A DNA stretch of 64,000 nt, from positions 68,812 through 132,811 of the forward strand of contig DAOUEL010000011.1 of assembly GCA_034430595.1 (NCBI GenBank), read 5' to 3'. How positions within the stretch are numbered: position 1 is the first letter of the stretch; each line of letters starts with the position of its first letter. Below, piece after piece: positions 26,399-35,644 of this stretch. Position numbers and translations under genes: made by a program. Origin of the DNA: E44-bin32 sp034430595. GTDB taxonomy: Bacteria; Chloroflexota; Anaerolineae; Anaerolineales; E44-bin32. Below the pieces are notes generated by a model. The model worked only from the letters and a program-made list of their open reading frames with translations. It ran no database searches and had not been told where the DNA came from.

Positions 26399-26803
26399 AT
26401 GGCGACTATATTGATTATTGATGACGATCTCGACATCCTGACCGTACTTCGAATGACCCTCGAACATGCAGGTTATGCGGTGATGGAAGCCCGGAATGGA
26501 ACTGAAGGAATTGCGGCCCTTCGGCAGCATCAGCCTGATCTCATCATTCTAGATGTGATGATGGACACACCGACGGAAGGATTTGAACTGGCGAAGTCAC
26601 TTCATAGCCAGGATCCAAGCTCGGAATTCGCGGCTTATCGCGATACGCCGATCCTGATGTTGACCGCTGTACAGAGCAAGACTCCACTCCTCGGAGAGCC
26701 TTCGATTGACTTTCTGCCAGTCGAGCTTTTTGTCGACAAACCGATCGATCCGATCGATCTGGTGAGCAAAATTCAATGGATGCTTGCTCGGGAGAAGGCA
26801 TAG
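26399..26803 (+). CDS. Single-domain response regulator (receiver only)
   Basis: The 134-residue protein is a receiver domain alone: ILIIDDDLDILTVLRMTLEH, phospho-acceptor Asp in LIILDVMMDTPTEGFELAKS, conserved Thr in ILMLTAVQ and Lys in FVDKPIDPIDL. It has no output domain. The extra residues between the Asp and Thr strands resemble the receiver at 39335, so the two are paralogues. GGAG sits seven bases before the ATG. With the following two genes it forms a signalling cassette that is repeated at 36.2-39.8 kb. Confidence 0.87.
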   Translation: MATILIIDDDLDILTVLRMTLEHAGYAVMEARNGTEGIAALRQHQPDLIILDVMMDTPTEGFELAKSLHSQDPSSEFAAYRDTPILMLTAVQSKTPLLGEPSIDFLPVELFVDKPIDPIDLVSKIQWMLAREKA

Positions 26804-26917
26804 GTCGGCTCAGCCGGAAGTCATGACTACGCAGGGAAGGTCCGCGATCCAACCAGTTAGGAGGCGGACCTTTACCGGCATATCCGGCGATCAACAGAGA
26901 TCCCAAGCGGGGCAAAT

Positions 26918-28891
26918 ATGCGAAAAGTGATCGGATGGCTCGGTGGGCACTTGCAGCGCTTGCAGATCGTGTCATTCTCGCTGATTGCCGCCCTGACCTT
27001 GACCCTAAACACAATCGTCGTTGCACGCATCCTGCGGGATTATTTGGCTCAGGCGGAGGACGAACGTGTCTCGCGTGATATGGATCTTGCCCGTGAGTTC
27101 TACCGGCTTAAACAGGAAGAGATTGCTGGCATCAGCCACCGGTTAAGCCTCGACTCATCGATCCTTCAATCCCTGCTGCCGGGTGCATCCGGTGATCTCA
27201 CTGCAAAACGGCACATCGATGAGCAAATTACCAACAAGATTACCGTGCTCGCCCTCGGAGGCACCCATCTAATCGCCGTACTTGATAAAGACTCGGAAAT
27301 CATCATAGGGCGAGTGCTCGAACCGGACGGGACTCTTTCTGAGCTCATCACGAGTGGTAGCCTGGAGCCTCTGCCAATCCTCAGGTACTCAGAACAACAA
27401 GACCTTGAAGTTGCCGCGACTGAAGTCTTTCCGGTCGCGTTGTTAGATCTGGTCGGGCTGGCAGGACAGGCAAAAATAACCTTGATCGACACGCCTCAAG
27501 CAAATCCAAACCCGTTCGACATTCGTGAGGGAAGCGCAGGACTTGCCCTGGTCGGTATTTCCCCAATTCATGATCCCGCAGGCCAGAGGATTGGCAGTGT
27601 ACTCTCAGCATATCTTTTCAATAATGACTTCACCCTAGTGGACCGTATTCGAACAATCGCGGGTATCGATACTGTAACCATCTTCTTTGGTGACCTGCGA
27701 GTCTCGACGAATGTGCCGAACGAGCAAGGCGAGCGTGCAGTTGGAACGCGGGTTTCACAGGCAGTACGCGAACGGGTGCTCGAGCTGGGGGAAGATTACG
27801 TTGGCCGGGCATTCGTGGTCAATGAGTGGTACATCACTCGCTACGTACCTCTTACAGATCATCTGGATCAAGTTGTTGGCAGCTTATATGTTGGAGCCCG
27901 CGTTTCAGTATTTGAAAACCTGGTGCGCACCTTTAACAGCCGCGTTACACTGACCGCTACGATCTGCATTATCCTCGCCGGATTGGTCGCAATCCCCACT
28001 GCGCGCTTCATCACCCGCCCCATCACAGAGCTGGTCCAAGCTAACCAACGGCTTGCACAGGGTGAGATGTCAGTACGCGTTGCACCCAAAGGATCTGGTG
28101 AACTCGCATTACTGGGGCGTTCATTCAACCGGATGGCAAGCAATCTCCAGGAAACCCAGGATCAGCTGCTGCACAAGGAACGATTGGCGTCAATGGGTCA
28201 ACTTGCAGCCGGTGTCGCCCACGAGATTAATAATCCGCTCGGTACTATCCTGCTCTTCTCGACGGCCCTCAAAAGGGAGCTAAGCAGCGAATCCCAACTT
28301 CAGGATCTGAAGACGATCATACAGGAGGCGACCCGATGCAAGAACATCGTCTCCGATTTGCTCAACTTTGCACGCCAACAGGAGATACTGGCACAGCCAA
28401 CGGATGTGCATGCCCTACTGGATGAGGTGCTTTCGAACGTCGAGGCCCAGCCCGCTTTCGAGCACATTGAAATCCAGCGCAGATACGATTCCGACCTGCC
28501 TGTGATCGAGGCCGATCCGAATCAACTTCAGCAAGTCTTTGCGAACTTGTTGAATAACGCTGCGGAGGCGATTGAAGCTCCCGGAACAATCACACTGCAA
28601 ACGGCGCGGGTAGTTGCCGGAGGAATTGAAATCCAGATTCAAGATACAGGCTGCGGAATCAGCGAAGAACACTTGAAGCATATTTTCACGCCATTTTTCA
28701 CAACGAAACCATTCGGGAAGGGCACCGGACTCGGGCTGTCGATCGTATATGGCATCATCAAGATGCATCGCGGGCAGATCTGGGTAAAGAGCGAGGCTGG
28801 GAAGGGCACGACTTTCTTCATCACCCTGCCGATCCGGCGTGAAATGCACCCGATTCAACCAGCTAGCCAACCCGCAGAAAGCGATTCGTAA
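26918..28891 (+). CDS. Membrane sensor histidine kinase with Cache sensor (NtrB/ZraS-like core)
   Basis: The 657-residue kinase has a membrane segment (about 17-38), a long extracytoplasmic Cache region (about 40-340) with RVSTNVPNEQGERAVGTRVS and GRAFVVNEWYITRYVPL, which resembles Cache_3-type sensors, a second segment (about 344-366), HAMP, H-box GVAHEINNPLG (His435) and a HATPase with NLLNNAAEAIE and GKGTGLGLSIVYGII. The H-box is of the NtrB/ZraS group. It shares its sensor and core with the kinase at 36161. The next gene starts four bases downstream and encodes a receiver-kinase hybrid. Confidence 0.9.
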   Translation: MRKVIGWLGGHLQRLQIVSFSLIAALTLTLNTIVVARILRDYLAQAEDERVSRDMDLAREFYRLKQEEIAGISHRLSLDSSILQSLLPGASGDLTAKRHIDEQITNKITVLALGGTHLIAVLDKDSEIIIGRVLEPDGTLSELITSGSLEPLPILRYSEQQDLEVAATEVFPVALLDLVGLAGQAKITLIDTPQANPNPFDIREGSAGLALVGISPIHDPAGQRIGSVLSAYLFNNDFTLVDRIRTIAGIDTVTIFFGDLRVSTNVPNEQGERAVGTRVSQAVRERVLELGEDYVGRAFVVNEWYITRYVPLTDHLDQVVGSLYVGARVSVFENLVRTFNSRVTLTATICIILAGLVAIPTARFITRPITELVQANQRLAQGEMSVRVAPKGSGELALLGRSFNRMASNLQETQDQLLHKERLASMGQLAAGVAHEINNPLGTILLFSTALKRELSSESQLQDLKTIIQEATRCKNIVSDLLNFARQQEILAQPTDVHALLDEVLSNVEAQPAFEHIEIQRRYDSDLPVIEADPNQLQQVFANLLNNAAEAIEAPGTITLQTARVVAGGIEIQIQDTGCGISEEHLKHIFTPFFTTKPFGKGTGLGLSIVYGIIKMHRGQIWVKSEAGKGTTFFITLPIRREMHPIQPASQPAESDS

Positions 28892-28894
28892 TCC

Positions 28895-30061
28895 ATGGAG
28901 TCTATTACCCACTTGCTGGTTATTGATGACGAACCGGGCATCCGTGAAGGGTGCCGCAGGGTTCTTGAACCGCTTGGCTTTGAGGTAGCGCAGGCTGAAT
29001 CACTGGCGGAAGGCCTTGGTCTGATCGAGCAATCGAGTTTTGACCTGGTTCTGATCGATGTCATGCTGCCAGATGGCCGGGGCATTGACCTGCTTGAACC
29101 GATTCTTCGCAACGACAGCAATACGATCTGCATCATCATCACAGGGTACGCCACGGTAGAGCTGGCCGTGCAAGCCATCAAACAAGGCGCTTACGATTTC
29201 CTCGCAAAGCCTTTCGATGCTGATGTGCTCGAGCTCACTGTGCGCCAAGGGCTTGAAAAACGGCGCCTGGCCTTCGAAGCAAAACGGGCACAAGCACTGG
29301 ACAGCAGGCTGAAGGAAGTTGAACATGAAAAAGAAGAATTGGCACGGCTTGAACAATTTAAGACCCACTTCATGTGGATGATGGCGCATGAGCTGCGCTC
29401 TCCACTAAGCGCTGTTCAGAGCCTGCTACGCACCCTTCTGCAAGGAATTGGAGATCCCATAACTAAGAATCAACGCAATTTGATCAACCGAGTTGAAAAC
29501 CGTCTCGCAAGCCTGCAGAACCTGGTGAATGATTTGCTTGCACTTGCCGCCAGTAAGAACCCTGAGCTCGAACTGCAAATTGAAACCCTGGACATTAAAG
29601 CGCTGTTGGAAAGTGTTCGAAACGACCTGGCTCCCAGAGCAGCGGAGAGAGATATTTCGCTGCGGTTCAAGCTGCCAGCTTCCCTGCCACGGGTTGAATC
29701 AAGCCTGGACGGCCTGAAGTCCGCGCTCTCCAACCTGTTCGATAACGCCATAAAATACTCGCCATCCGGTGGAATCGTTGTGGTTGATGCCTATGCGCAG
29801 CGTGATGGTGTTGAAATTAGTATCACAGACACCGGAATCGGAATTCCCGTTGAGCTCATCTCCCGACTCGGTGAAGAATTCTTCCGGGCGCCAAACGCCC
29901 GCCACTCTGGGCAGCCTGGAACCGGTCTTGGCCTGAGTCTGGTAAAAGAGATCCTTAACCGGCTTGGTGGGCACATAAGCATAGAAAGTGAAGTCAATCA
30001 AGGCACGACCGTGAGAATATGGATCCCCACCGAACCAAAGGAGGCCAAGTCTACCGAGTAA
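28895..30061 (+). CDS. Hybrid receiver-histidine kinase (REC-HisKA-HATPase)
   Basis: The 388-residue protein begins with a receiver domain (LLVIDDEPGIREGCRRVLEP, Asp in LVLIDVMLPDGRGI, Lys in YDFLAKPFDADVLELTVRQ) of the NtrC receiver type, then a coiled linker, H-box MMAHELRSPLSAV (His165), and a HATPase with NLFDNAIKYSP and GQPGTGLGLSLVKEIL. It has no membrane segment. It is likely phosphorylated by the preceding kinase and then acts as a phosphorelay element. It is paralogous to the gene at 38162. Confidence 0.9.
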   Translation: MESITHLLVIDDEPGIREGCRRVLEPLGFEVAQAESLAEGLGLIEQSSFDLVLIDVMLPDGRGIDLLEPILRNDSNTICIIITGYATVELAVQAIKQGAYDFLAKPFDADVLELTVRQGLEKRRLAFEAKRAQALDSRLKEVEHEKEELARLEQFKTHFMWMMAHELRSPLSAVQSLLRTLLQGIGDPITKNQRNLINRVENRLASLQNLVNDLLALAASKNPELELQIETLDIKALLESVRNDLAPRAAERDISLRFKLPASLPRVESSLDGLKSALSNLFDNAIKYSPSGGIVVVDAYAQRDGVEISITDTGIGIPVELISRLGEEFFRAPNARHSGQPGTGLGLSLVKEILNRLGGHISIESEVNQGTTVRIWIPTEPKEAKSTE

Positions 30062-30231
30062 TTTCCAGATCGCACTACTGCCCGTGTATCTTCTAAAGCA
30101 CCTTGCGGATCATGCGCGCCCTCAGGGCTCGCTTGCAGCGTAATTCTCCTATTACCCTCCAGATTGGACGCATCTTTCCTTTTCTGTTGACTTTCATCTT
30201 TAACAGAGGGGCAGACTGTCACTACGGTAAT

Positions 30232-30247
30232 TGTGATACATTTCACA
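30232..30247. promoter_or_regulatory. CRP/FNR-family operator-like palindrome TGTGA-N6-TCACA
   Basis: The sequence TGTGATACATTTCACA is a perfect five-base inverted repeat with a six-base spacer, the CRP consensus spacing. It is followed directly by an AT-rich TAATATAG that could be a -10 element. No CRP-family protein with a helix-turn-helix is encoded in the window. Confidence 0.45.
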
Positions 30248-30281
30248 TAATATAGCTACCAATTTATGGATTGGGGAGCCT

Positions 30282-30350
30282 GCTCGACCGCGACACACTG
30301 GCCCTTCCATATAAACCACTGGGCTGTTAGCAGAATGCACGCGGTCGAGC
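30282..30350. repeat. 11-base inverted repeat with 47-base spacer in the leader
   Basis: GCTCGACCGCG (30282-30292) is the exact reverse complement of CGCGGTCGAGC (30340-30350). As RNA it could close a stem around a 47-base loop; as DNA it could be a pair of operator half-sites. Confidence 0.5.
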
Positions 30351-30601
30351 TGAGAATATTCGAGCTGCTGCATGGCCGTAGTACATTCGAACGGTCTACG
30401 GATGGAGAATGTCATCGGCTGCAAGCATGCACCTGAACCCTCAAGGACATGCCCGCAGGTGGCGGCTATCCCCTCTCCGCTCCCCACTCCTGCCCAACTG
30501 CAGCCGGCTGAAGAAATCACAGGGTTCCCGGCTGAAATATGCCACGAGCACCATGCTCGCACGAAACCGACCAGGTCCCCTCTATAGACTGCGAGGCGTA
30601 G

Positions 30602-31849
30602 ATGATGGAAGTTCGAACGCTCGACCCCTCAACCGAATTCATGAACCAGATTATGGAAACGATCCCCGACGGCGAACGCATCAAGATGTGCCTGCAGTGC
30701 GGGGCTTGCAGCGGCGCATGCCCCTTCGGTTTCATAATGAAATACCCACCGCACGGCATGATCGCCGCCATGCGGGCAGGATTGATCGAGGATGTGCTCG
30801 CCGCTGACACGGCCTGGATGTGCGTCTCGTGCTACGCCTGCACCCAGGCTTGCCCGGCCAAGATCCCGGTGACTGCCGGGCTGACGACTCATGTGAAAGA
30901 GGAAATGCTCCTGGCCGGAAATGTTCCAACCGAGCTCCAGGATGCACTCGAGAAGGCTCAGCGCTACTTCAACCCGCTCGGTGAATCCCCTCGCAAACGA
31001 GCCGAATGGGCGGAGGGGATGGATCCGGAAGTGACGATCATGGCGAAAGCTAAGCGCCCGGTGGATTTCCTATGGTTCGTTGGCGATTATGCCTCCTACC
31101 ATCCCAGCGTTCGAAAAGCTACTCGAAATTTCGCCCGCATCTTGCAAGCGCTCGGCGTGGACTTCGGTATTCTCGGTCCAGAAGAGCTCAGCGATGGCGA
31201 TTCGGTCCGTCTGGCAGGGGAGATTGGCCTGTTCGAAATGCTGGCCGAGAAGAACGGGGCTGCATTTGCCAAGTACGAATTCAACGAAATCATCACCACC
31301 GATCCGCACGCCTACAATGCTCTGAAGAATGAGTACCCCCGCCTCGGCTTCTCCTATCCAGTCCGGCACTACACCGAGTTCCTGCTCGACTATAAGGACC
31401 AACTGCAAACCTTATTCAAGAATGAAGTCCAATCCAGCGTCACGTTTCATGACCCCTGCTATCTCGGGCGTGCAAACGGGATCTATGAGGCACCGCGCGA
31501 GTTACTGGGGTTGATCCCCGGCATTGAATTGACCGAAATGTCCCACACCCACGAGAACAGCCTCTGCTGTGGCGGCGGCGGAGGCGGGATGTGGCTGGAT
31601 GGATTCCGCTGGGAAAAGGCCAAGTCCCACATCTCGGAATGGCGCATGCGCGAAGCCGTACACGCGCTGGGTAAGCCCTCCAGCGAAGAGCTCGACACAA
31701 CCGCCCAACCCACCCGAATTCTGGCCGTCGCCTGTCCCTACGAGCCATCGAGGTTTATCGATGCGGCGAAGACAGTGCCCGGAGCGGAGGGGCTGCAGGT
31801 GAAGGAAATCGCCGAGCTCCTGGCCGAAGCTATTGGAATTGAGGAGTGA
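30602..31849 (+). CDS. Soluble Hdr-like (Fe-S) oxidoreductase with one degenerate CCG module
   Basis: The 415-residue protein has an N-terminal pair of 4Fe-4S motifs, CLQCGACSGACP and CVSCYACTQACP, followed by two cysteine-rich (CCG) modules as in HdrD/GlpC. The second module keeps HDPCYLGRANG and SLCCGGGGGG. The first has lost all its cysteines: GDYASYHPSV, ELSDGDSVRL and TTDPHAYNAL stand where Cys-containing motifs occur in HdrD. The last motif reads ACPYEP rather than CPxC. It has no membrane segment. It begins the operon with etfB, etfA and a membrane paralogue, and probably exchanges electrons with Etf. The start has GAGG upstream; a second ATG follows directly. Confidence 0.85.
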   Translation: MMEVRTLDPSTEFMNQIMETIPDGERIKMCLQCGACSGACPFGFIMKYPPHGMIAAMRAGLIEDVLAADTAWMCVSCYACTQACPAKIPVTAGLTTHVKEEMLLAGNVPTELQDALEKAQRYFNPLGESPRKRAEWAEGMDPEVTIMAKAKRPVDFLWFVGDYASYHPSVRKATRNFARILQALGVDFGILGPEELSDGDSVRLAGEIGLFEMLAEKNGAAFAKYEFNEIITTDPHAYNALKNEYPRLGFSYPVRHYTEFLLDYKDQLQTLFKNEVQSSVTFHDPCYLGRANGIYEAPRELLGLIPGIELTEMSHTHENSLCCGGGGGGMWLDGFRWEKAKSHISEWRMREAVHALGKPSSEELDTTAQPTRILAVACPYEPSRFIDAAKTVPGAEGLQVKEIAELLAEAIGIEE

Positions 31850-31853
31850 GAAG

Positions 31854-32618
31854 ATGAACATCGTAGTCCTTGTCAAACTCGTTCCCGACCTCGTTGAGGA
31901 GCTGGAGATCGACTCGAGCGGAACCTCGCTCGACACGACCTTTCTACGCCAGATTATCAACGAACCCGATGAGCACGCCCTGGAGCAAGCCCTCTTGTTG
32001 AAGGAGGCGTCAGGGGCAACCGTCACGGTGATCGGAGCTGGCGTTGACGGAATGGATGATGTGCTCTTCACGGCTGCTGCAAAAGGCGCTGACCGCGAAA
32101 TCAAGCTCACCGGGAGCTTCGAGGCTGGCATCAACAACCACGCGATGGCACGTGCTTTTGCCGCTATGATGGGCGAACTGGCGCCCGATATGATCCTGAC
32201 CGGAGTCCAGGCGCATAACGACATCGATGGGGCATTGGGACCACTGGTAGCCCAATTCCTTGATCTTCCCTATATCGGTTATGTCTCCGGCGTATCAATC
32301 GCCGCCGGCGAATGCACAGTGCGCAAAGAATACGCCGGTGGATTGATCGGCGAGATGCAGGCACCACTCCCGATCGTGCTGGGAATTCAAGCGGCGGAAA
32401 AACCGCCGCGCTACGTTGCGGTGAGCAAAGTCCGCCAGGCGATGAAAACGGTCTCGCTCGAAGAGCAATCCACCCCCGAACTTGACCCGTCCGGGGCAGC
32501 CGTCATCGAGCGGATGTTCCAACCCGAGGGCGGCGAGCACGCCGAAATGATCGAGGGCGATGTCGATCAGATTGCCGATCGCTTCGTCGAGCTGCTCCGA
32601 GACGCGGGCGTGCTGTAG
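31854..32618 (+). CDS. etfB: Electron transfer flavoprotein beta subunit
   Basis: The 254-residue protein begins MNIVVLVKLVPDLVEELEID and has NEPDEHALEQALLLKE and the nucleotide-binding VIGAGVDGMDDVLFTAAAKG and LTGVQAHNDIDGALGP. EtfB pairs with EtfA to form a flavin-containing electron carrier. Whether this is a simple carrier or a bifurcating Etf cannot be decided by eye. GAGGAG precedes the ATG at 31854, only four bases after the preceding stop. It is followed by etfA and a membrane iron-sulfur protein, the arrangement of Etf-to-quinone or Etf-to-Hdr electron transfer. Confidence 0.93.
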   Translation: MNIVVLVKLVPDLVEELEIDSSGTSLDTTFLRQIINEPDEHALEQALLLKEASGATVTVIGAGVDGMDDVLFTAAAKGADREIKLTGSFEAGINNHAMARAFAAMMGELAPDMILTGVQAHNDIDGALGPLVAQFLDLPYIGYVSGVSIAAGECTVRKEYAGGLIGEMQAPLPIVLGIQAAEKPPRYVAVSKVRQAMKTVSLEEQSTPELDPSGAAVIERMFQPEGGEHAEMIEGDVDQIADRFVELLRDAGVL

Positions 32619-32649
32619 CCGGCGCCGATATTGAATAAGGGAGGTCAAG

Positions 32650-33624
32650 ATGTCTGCTGACATCTACGTACTTATCGAGCACATGCAGGGAAAAGTAAAC
32701 GACATCTCCTACATCATGCTCGCAGCCGGGCGCGTCCTGGCCGGTGGATCAGGTGGGCAGGTTGTCGGCATGCTGCTCGGGCATGATGTCGAAGGACTCA
32801 CCGCAAACCTGGCCGCCGACAAGGTGCTGCTTGTTGATCACCCGGCCCTGGCCGAGTTCACACCTGAAGCGTACCAGAAGGCTATGGCCGCACTCATCGA
32901 GCAAAGCGCACCACGCGCGGTACTGATGGGCGAGACCTCGATCGGCGCGGATATCGCCGGAGGTCTCTCAGCCCTTCTTGGATTGCCGCTTGTCAGCCTG
33001 TGCCGGCATGTCGGAGCGGAGGGCGGACGACTCACCTTCACCAGCCAGATATGCGGCGGCAAAATCCTCGCCGAAGGTGAGCTCCCGGGACCGACCTGCC
33101 TGCTTACGATCATGCCCGGCGATTACAAGGTCGAGCAGGGCCAATCGAGCATCCAACCCGCGATCGAAAAAGTCCCGGCACTGGATCTAGAAGATTTGCA
33201 TGTCTCACTGAAAGAATACATCGAGCCCACAGCTGGTGACGTAGACATTGCACGTGAATCGGTCCTTGTTGCCGTCGGACGGGGCATTCAGCAGGAGATG
33301 AACATCGAGATTCCGCAGGAGTTGGCCGACGCGCTGGGTGCGGTTGTTTGTGCCTCACGTCCGGTCGTTGACCAGGGCTGGATGGATACCAGCCGGTTGG
33401 TTGGGAAATCCGGCAAGCATGTCAGCCCCAAGGTCTACCTGGCGATAGGGATCAGTGGTGCTCCCGAACACGTAGAGGGGATCGGTGGCTCCGATCTCAT
33501 TCTCGCTATTAATACCGATCCAAAAGCGCCGATCTTCGACATCGCAAAGTACGGCACGTCGACCGATTTGTTTGACATCGTGCCGGTTCTCACGGAGAAG
33601 ATTAAAGCCGCAAAAGGCGGGTGA
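32650..33624 (+). CDS. etfA: Electron transfer flavoprotein alpha subunit
   Basis: The 324-residue protein has the EtfA layout: an N-terminal domain (IYVLIEHMQGKVNDISYIML) and the C-terminal FAD-binding domain with SRPVVDQGWMDTSRLVGKSG, SPKVYLAIGISGAPEHVEGI and LILAINTDPKAPIFDIAKYG. It binds FAD and forms a heterodimer with EtfB. AAGGGAGG supports the ATG. Five bases after its stop a membrane iron-sulfur protein begins, the presumed electron partner. Confidence 0.95.
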   Translation: MSADIYVLIEHMQGKVNDISYIMLAAGRVLAGGSGGQVVGMLLGHDVEGLTANLAADKVLLVDHPALAEFTPEAYQKAMAALIEQSAPRAVLMGETSIGADIAGGLSALLGLPLVSLCRHVGAEGGRLTFTSQICGGKILAEGELPGPTCLLTIMPGDYKVEQGQSSIQPAIEKVPALDLEDLHVSLKEYIEPTAGDVDIARESVLVAVGRGIQQEMNIEIPQELADALGAVVCASRPVVDQGWMDTSRLVGKSGKHVSPKVYLAIGISGAPEHVEGIGGSDLILAINTDPKAPIFDIAKYGTSTDLFDIVPVLTEKIKAAKGG

Positions 33625-33628
33625 TCTC

Positions 33629-35626
33629 ATGGACTACGGAGTCATCAAATCCATCGTTGCCTCGACAGCAATTCTTTTTGCTGGCGGATTCTTCCTGCTG
33701 CGCGTATACCAGATGCTTTGGGATAACATGCGTCGCGGCCGACCGAGTCCGATGGAGGCCCGCGTCCCCGAGCGGCTTAAATCATTGCTGGTGTACGTTG
33801 GAGGCCAGCTGAAGCTCTTCCGGGTGTTGGTGCCTGGAACGGCTCATTTCTTCATCTTCTGGGGATTTATCCTGCTTTCGTTAACAATCCTTCAGGCAAT
33901 GCTCGAAGGGATGCTTGCTTTTAGGGGCTCAACATTCGTTCTGCCATTCATAGGCACCTTCGGGCCACTGGCGCTGCTCCAGGACCTATTCGCTGTTTTC
34001 GTTTCGGTTGCAGTCCTGGTCGGGCTTTATACACGTATTATCGTCAACCCGGAGCGTTACCGCGGCAGCCATAAAAGCCAGGGCGTTATCGTGCTTCTTT
34101 TCATCATGACGATCATGCTCAGCCTGCTAGTCATGAACAGCATTCGGCTCAATCTAGGCGAAGATGCACTCAGTTCCTGGCGTCCGGTCTCACGACTCGT
34201 AGGAAGACTTTTCGCAGGGTTTTCCACGACAAATCAGTTCATCATCGGTGAAACTGCTTACTGGATCCACCTCGGTGTTGTGCTGATTTTTCTTACAGAA
34301 CTCCCGGGCGGGAAGCACTTCCACGTGGTCACAGCTTTACCGGCAGTCTACCTGCGCGACCTTGGACCCATGGGGAAACTGCAGGATGCACCGGAGTTTG
34401 GCGGCGATGTCGGGGTGAGCACGATCGAGCAGTTCAGCTGGCGCCAGATGCTTGATTTCTATACATGCACGGAATGCGGCCGCTGCCAGGATGCTTGCCC
34501 TGCATATGCCAGCGGCCTCGAGCTGAGCCCTAAATTGCTCATCATGCGGCTGCGTGATGAGTTGATCAGGGATGGGTCCGCTCGCCGGGCAAACGGAGAC
34601 AACGGTAACGGCTACAAAGCCCGAGAGCTGAGCGACGGGATCCTAAGTGATGAATTCCTCTGGTCTTGCACAACCTGCATGGCGTGCGATCAAGAGTGTC
34701 CGCTGTTTATCGAACACGTCTCCCCCCTCGTCGATATGCGCCGCCACCTGGTGATCGAGGGCCGGGTAGATAGGATGTTGCAGGATGCGCTAGCGAATTT
34801 GGGGCGCTATGGCAACTCATTTGGCCAGGCCGAACGCGCCCGGGCGAAGTGGACCCAGGGGATCGAACCAAAGATAACCGATGCCCGTCGAGAACCGGTC
34901 GATTATTTGTGGTTCCTGGGCGATTTTGCCTCCTACCACGCCAGTGTCAGCGAGGCTACTAAGAAAACAGCCGAAGTTTTCCGTGCTGCCGGGTTGAACT
35001 TTGGGATCCTTTACGAAGGGGAGCGTAATGCCGGAAATGACGTTCGCCGGATAGGTGAAGAGGGATTGTTCGAGATGCTGGTGGAGGAAAACATGGCCGC
35101 ACTCGAGAAAAGCCAATACGGCGCCATCGTCACCACCGACCCTCACACGTACAACACGCTGAAACATGAGTACCCGCCCGAGATCAACGGTTCACGGCCG
35201 ATCCTGCATTACAGCGAGCTGCTCGATGAACTGCTCAGCAGCGGGAAACTCAAGCTGAGTAAGAAGCTCAACTATACAGTCACCTACCATGATCCATGTT
35301 ATCTCGGACGTTACAACGGGATCTACGACGCGCCCCGCCGCGTGATAGAAGCCACCGGCTGCAAAATGGTCGAGATGCCACGTAATCGCGATCGGGGGTT
35401 CTGCTGCGGCGCTGGTGGTGGACGCATTTGGATGGATGAGACCGAAGTCAAAGAGCGCCCCAGCGAGTCACGCATCTATGAAGCCGTTGGACTTGATGGA
35501 GTTGAAGTTCTAACCGTGGCTTGTCCGAAGGACATCACGATGTTCAAAGATTCGGTTAAGACGACCGGGCACGAGGACTCGCTGCAGATCAAAGACCTGA
35601 TCGAATTGGTCCATGAAGCGCTGTGA
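33629..35626 (+). CDS. Membrane Hdr-like (Fe-S) oxidoreductase, probable Etf:quinone electron transfer protein (EtfD-like)
   Basis: The 665-residue protein has five or six membrane segments in its first 225 residues (NarI-like, possibly haem b-binding), then two 4Fe-4S motifs CTECGRCQDACP (from Cys280) and CTTCMACDQECP (from Cys347), then CCG modules. The last keeps YHDPCYLGRYNG and FCCGAGGG, while the first has no cysteine (GDFASYHASV, NAGNDVRRIG, TTDPHTYNTL), the same loss as in the soluble paralogue at 30602. The architecture matches EtfD-type proteins that oxidise Etf and feed menaquinone. The ATG at 33629 was chosen for position after the etfA stop; longer frames run into etfA. Confidence 0.85.
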   Translation: MDYGVIKSIVASTAILFAGGFFLLRVYQMLWDNMRRGRPSPMEARVPERLKSLLVYVGGQLKLFRVLVPGTAHFFIFWGFILLSLTILQAMLEGMLAFRGSTFVLPFIGTFGPLALLQDLFAVFVSVAVLVGLYTRIIVNPERYRGSHKSQGVIVLLFIMTIMLSLLVMNSIRLNLGEDALSSWRPVSRLVGRLFAGFSTTNQFIIGETAYWIHLGVVLIFLTELPGGKHFHVVTALPAVYLRDLGPMGKLQDAPEFGGDVGVSTIEQFSWRQMLDFYTCTECGRCQDACPAYASGLELSPKLLIMRLRDELIRDGSARRANGDNGNGYKARELSDGILSDEFLWSCTTCMACDQECPLFIEHVSPLVDMRRHLVIEGRVDRMLQDALANLGRYGNSFGQAERARAKWTQGIEPKITDARREPVDYLWFLGDFASYHASVSEATKKTAEVFRAAGLNFGILYEGERNAGNDVRRIGEEGLFEMLVEENMAALEKSQYGAIVTTDPHTYNTLKHEYPPEINGSRPILHYSELLDELLSSGKLKLSKKLNYTVTYHDPCYLGRYNGIYDAPRRVIEATGCKMVEMPRNRDRGFCCGAGGGRIWMDETEVKERPSESRIYEAVGLDGVEVLTVACPKDITMFKDSVKTTGHEDSLQIKDLIELVHEAL

Positions 35627-35644
35627 AGGCAGAGGTTGCTTGAG

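Larger units (their letters stand above)
30062..30601. other. 540-base gene-free leader before the Etf/Hdr operon
   Basis: No open frame here looks coding. It holds a CRP-like palindrome (30232-30247) and an 11-base inverted repeat with a 47-base spacer (30282-30350). The distance from the palindrome to the first gene is about 355 bases, so a long leader or a promoter nearer the gene is likely. No riboswitch family was recognised. Confidence 0.6.

Noticed and set aside
30372..30807. Open frames in the leader before the soluble Hdr-like gene
   Set aside because: Composition is Pro/Arg-rich without domain features and the frames run into the real gene in another frame.
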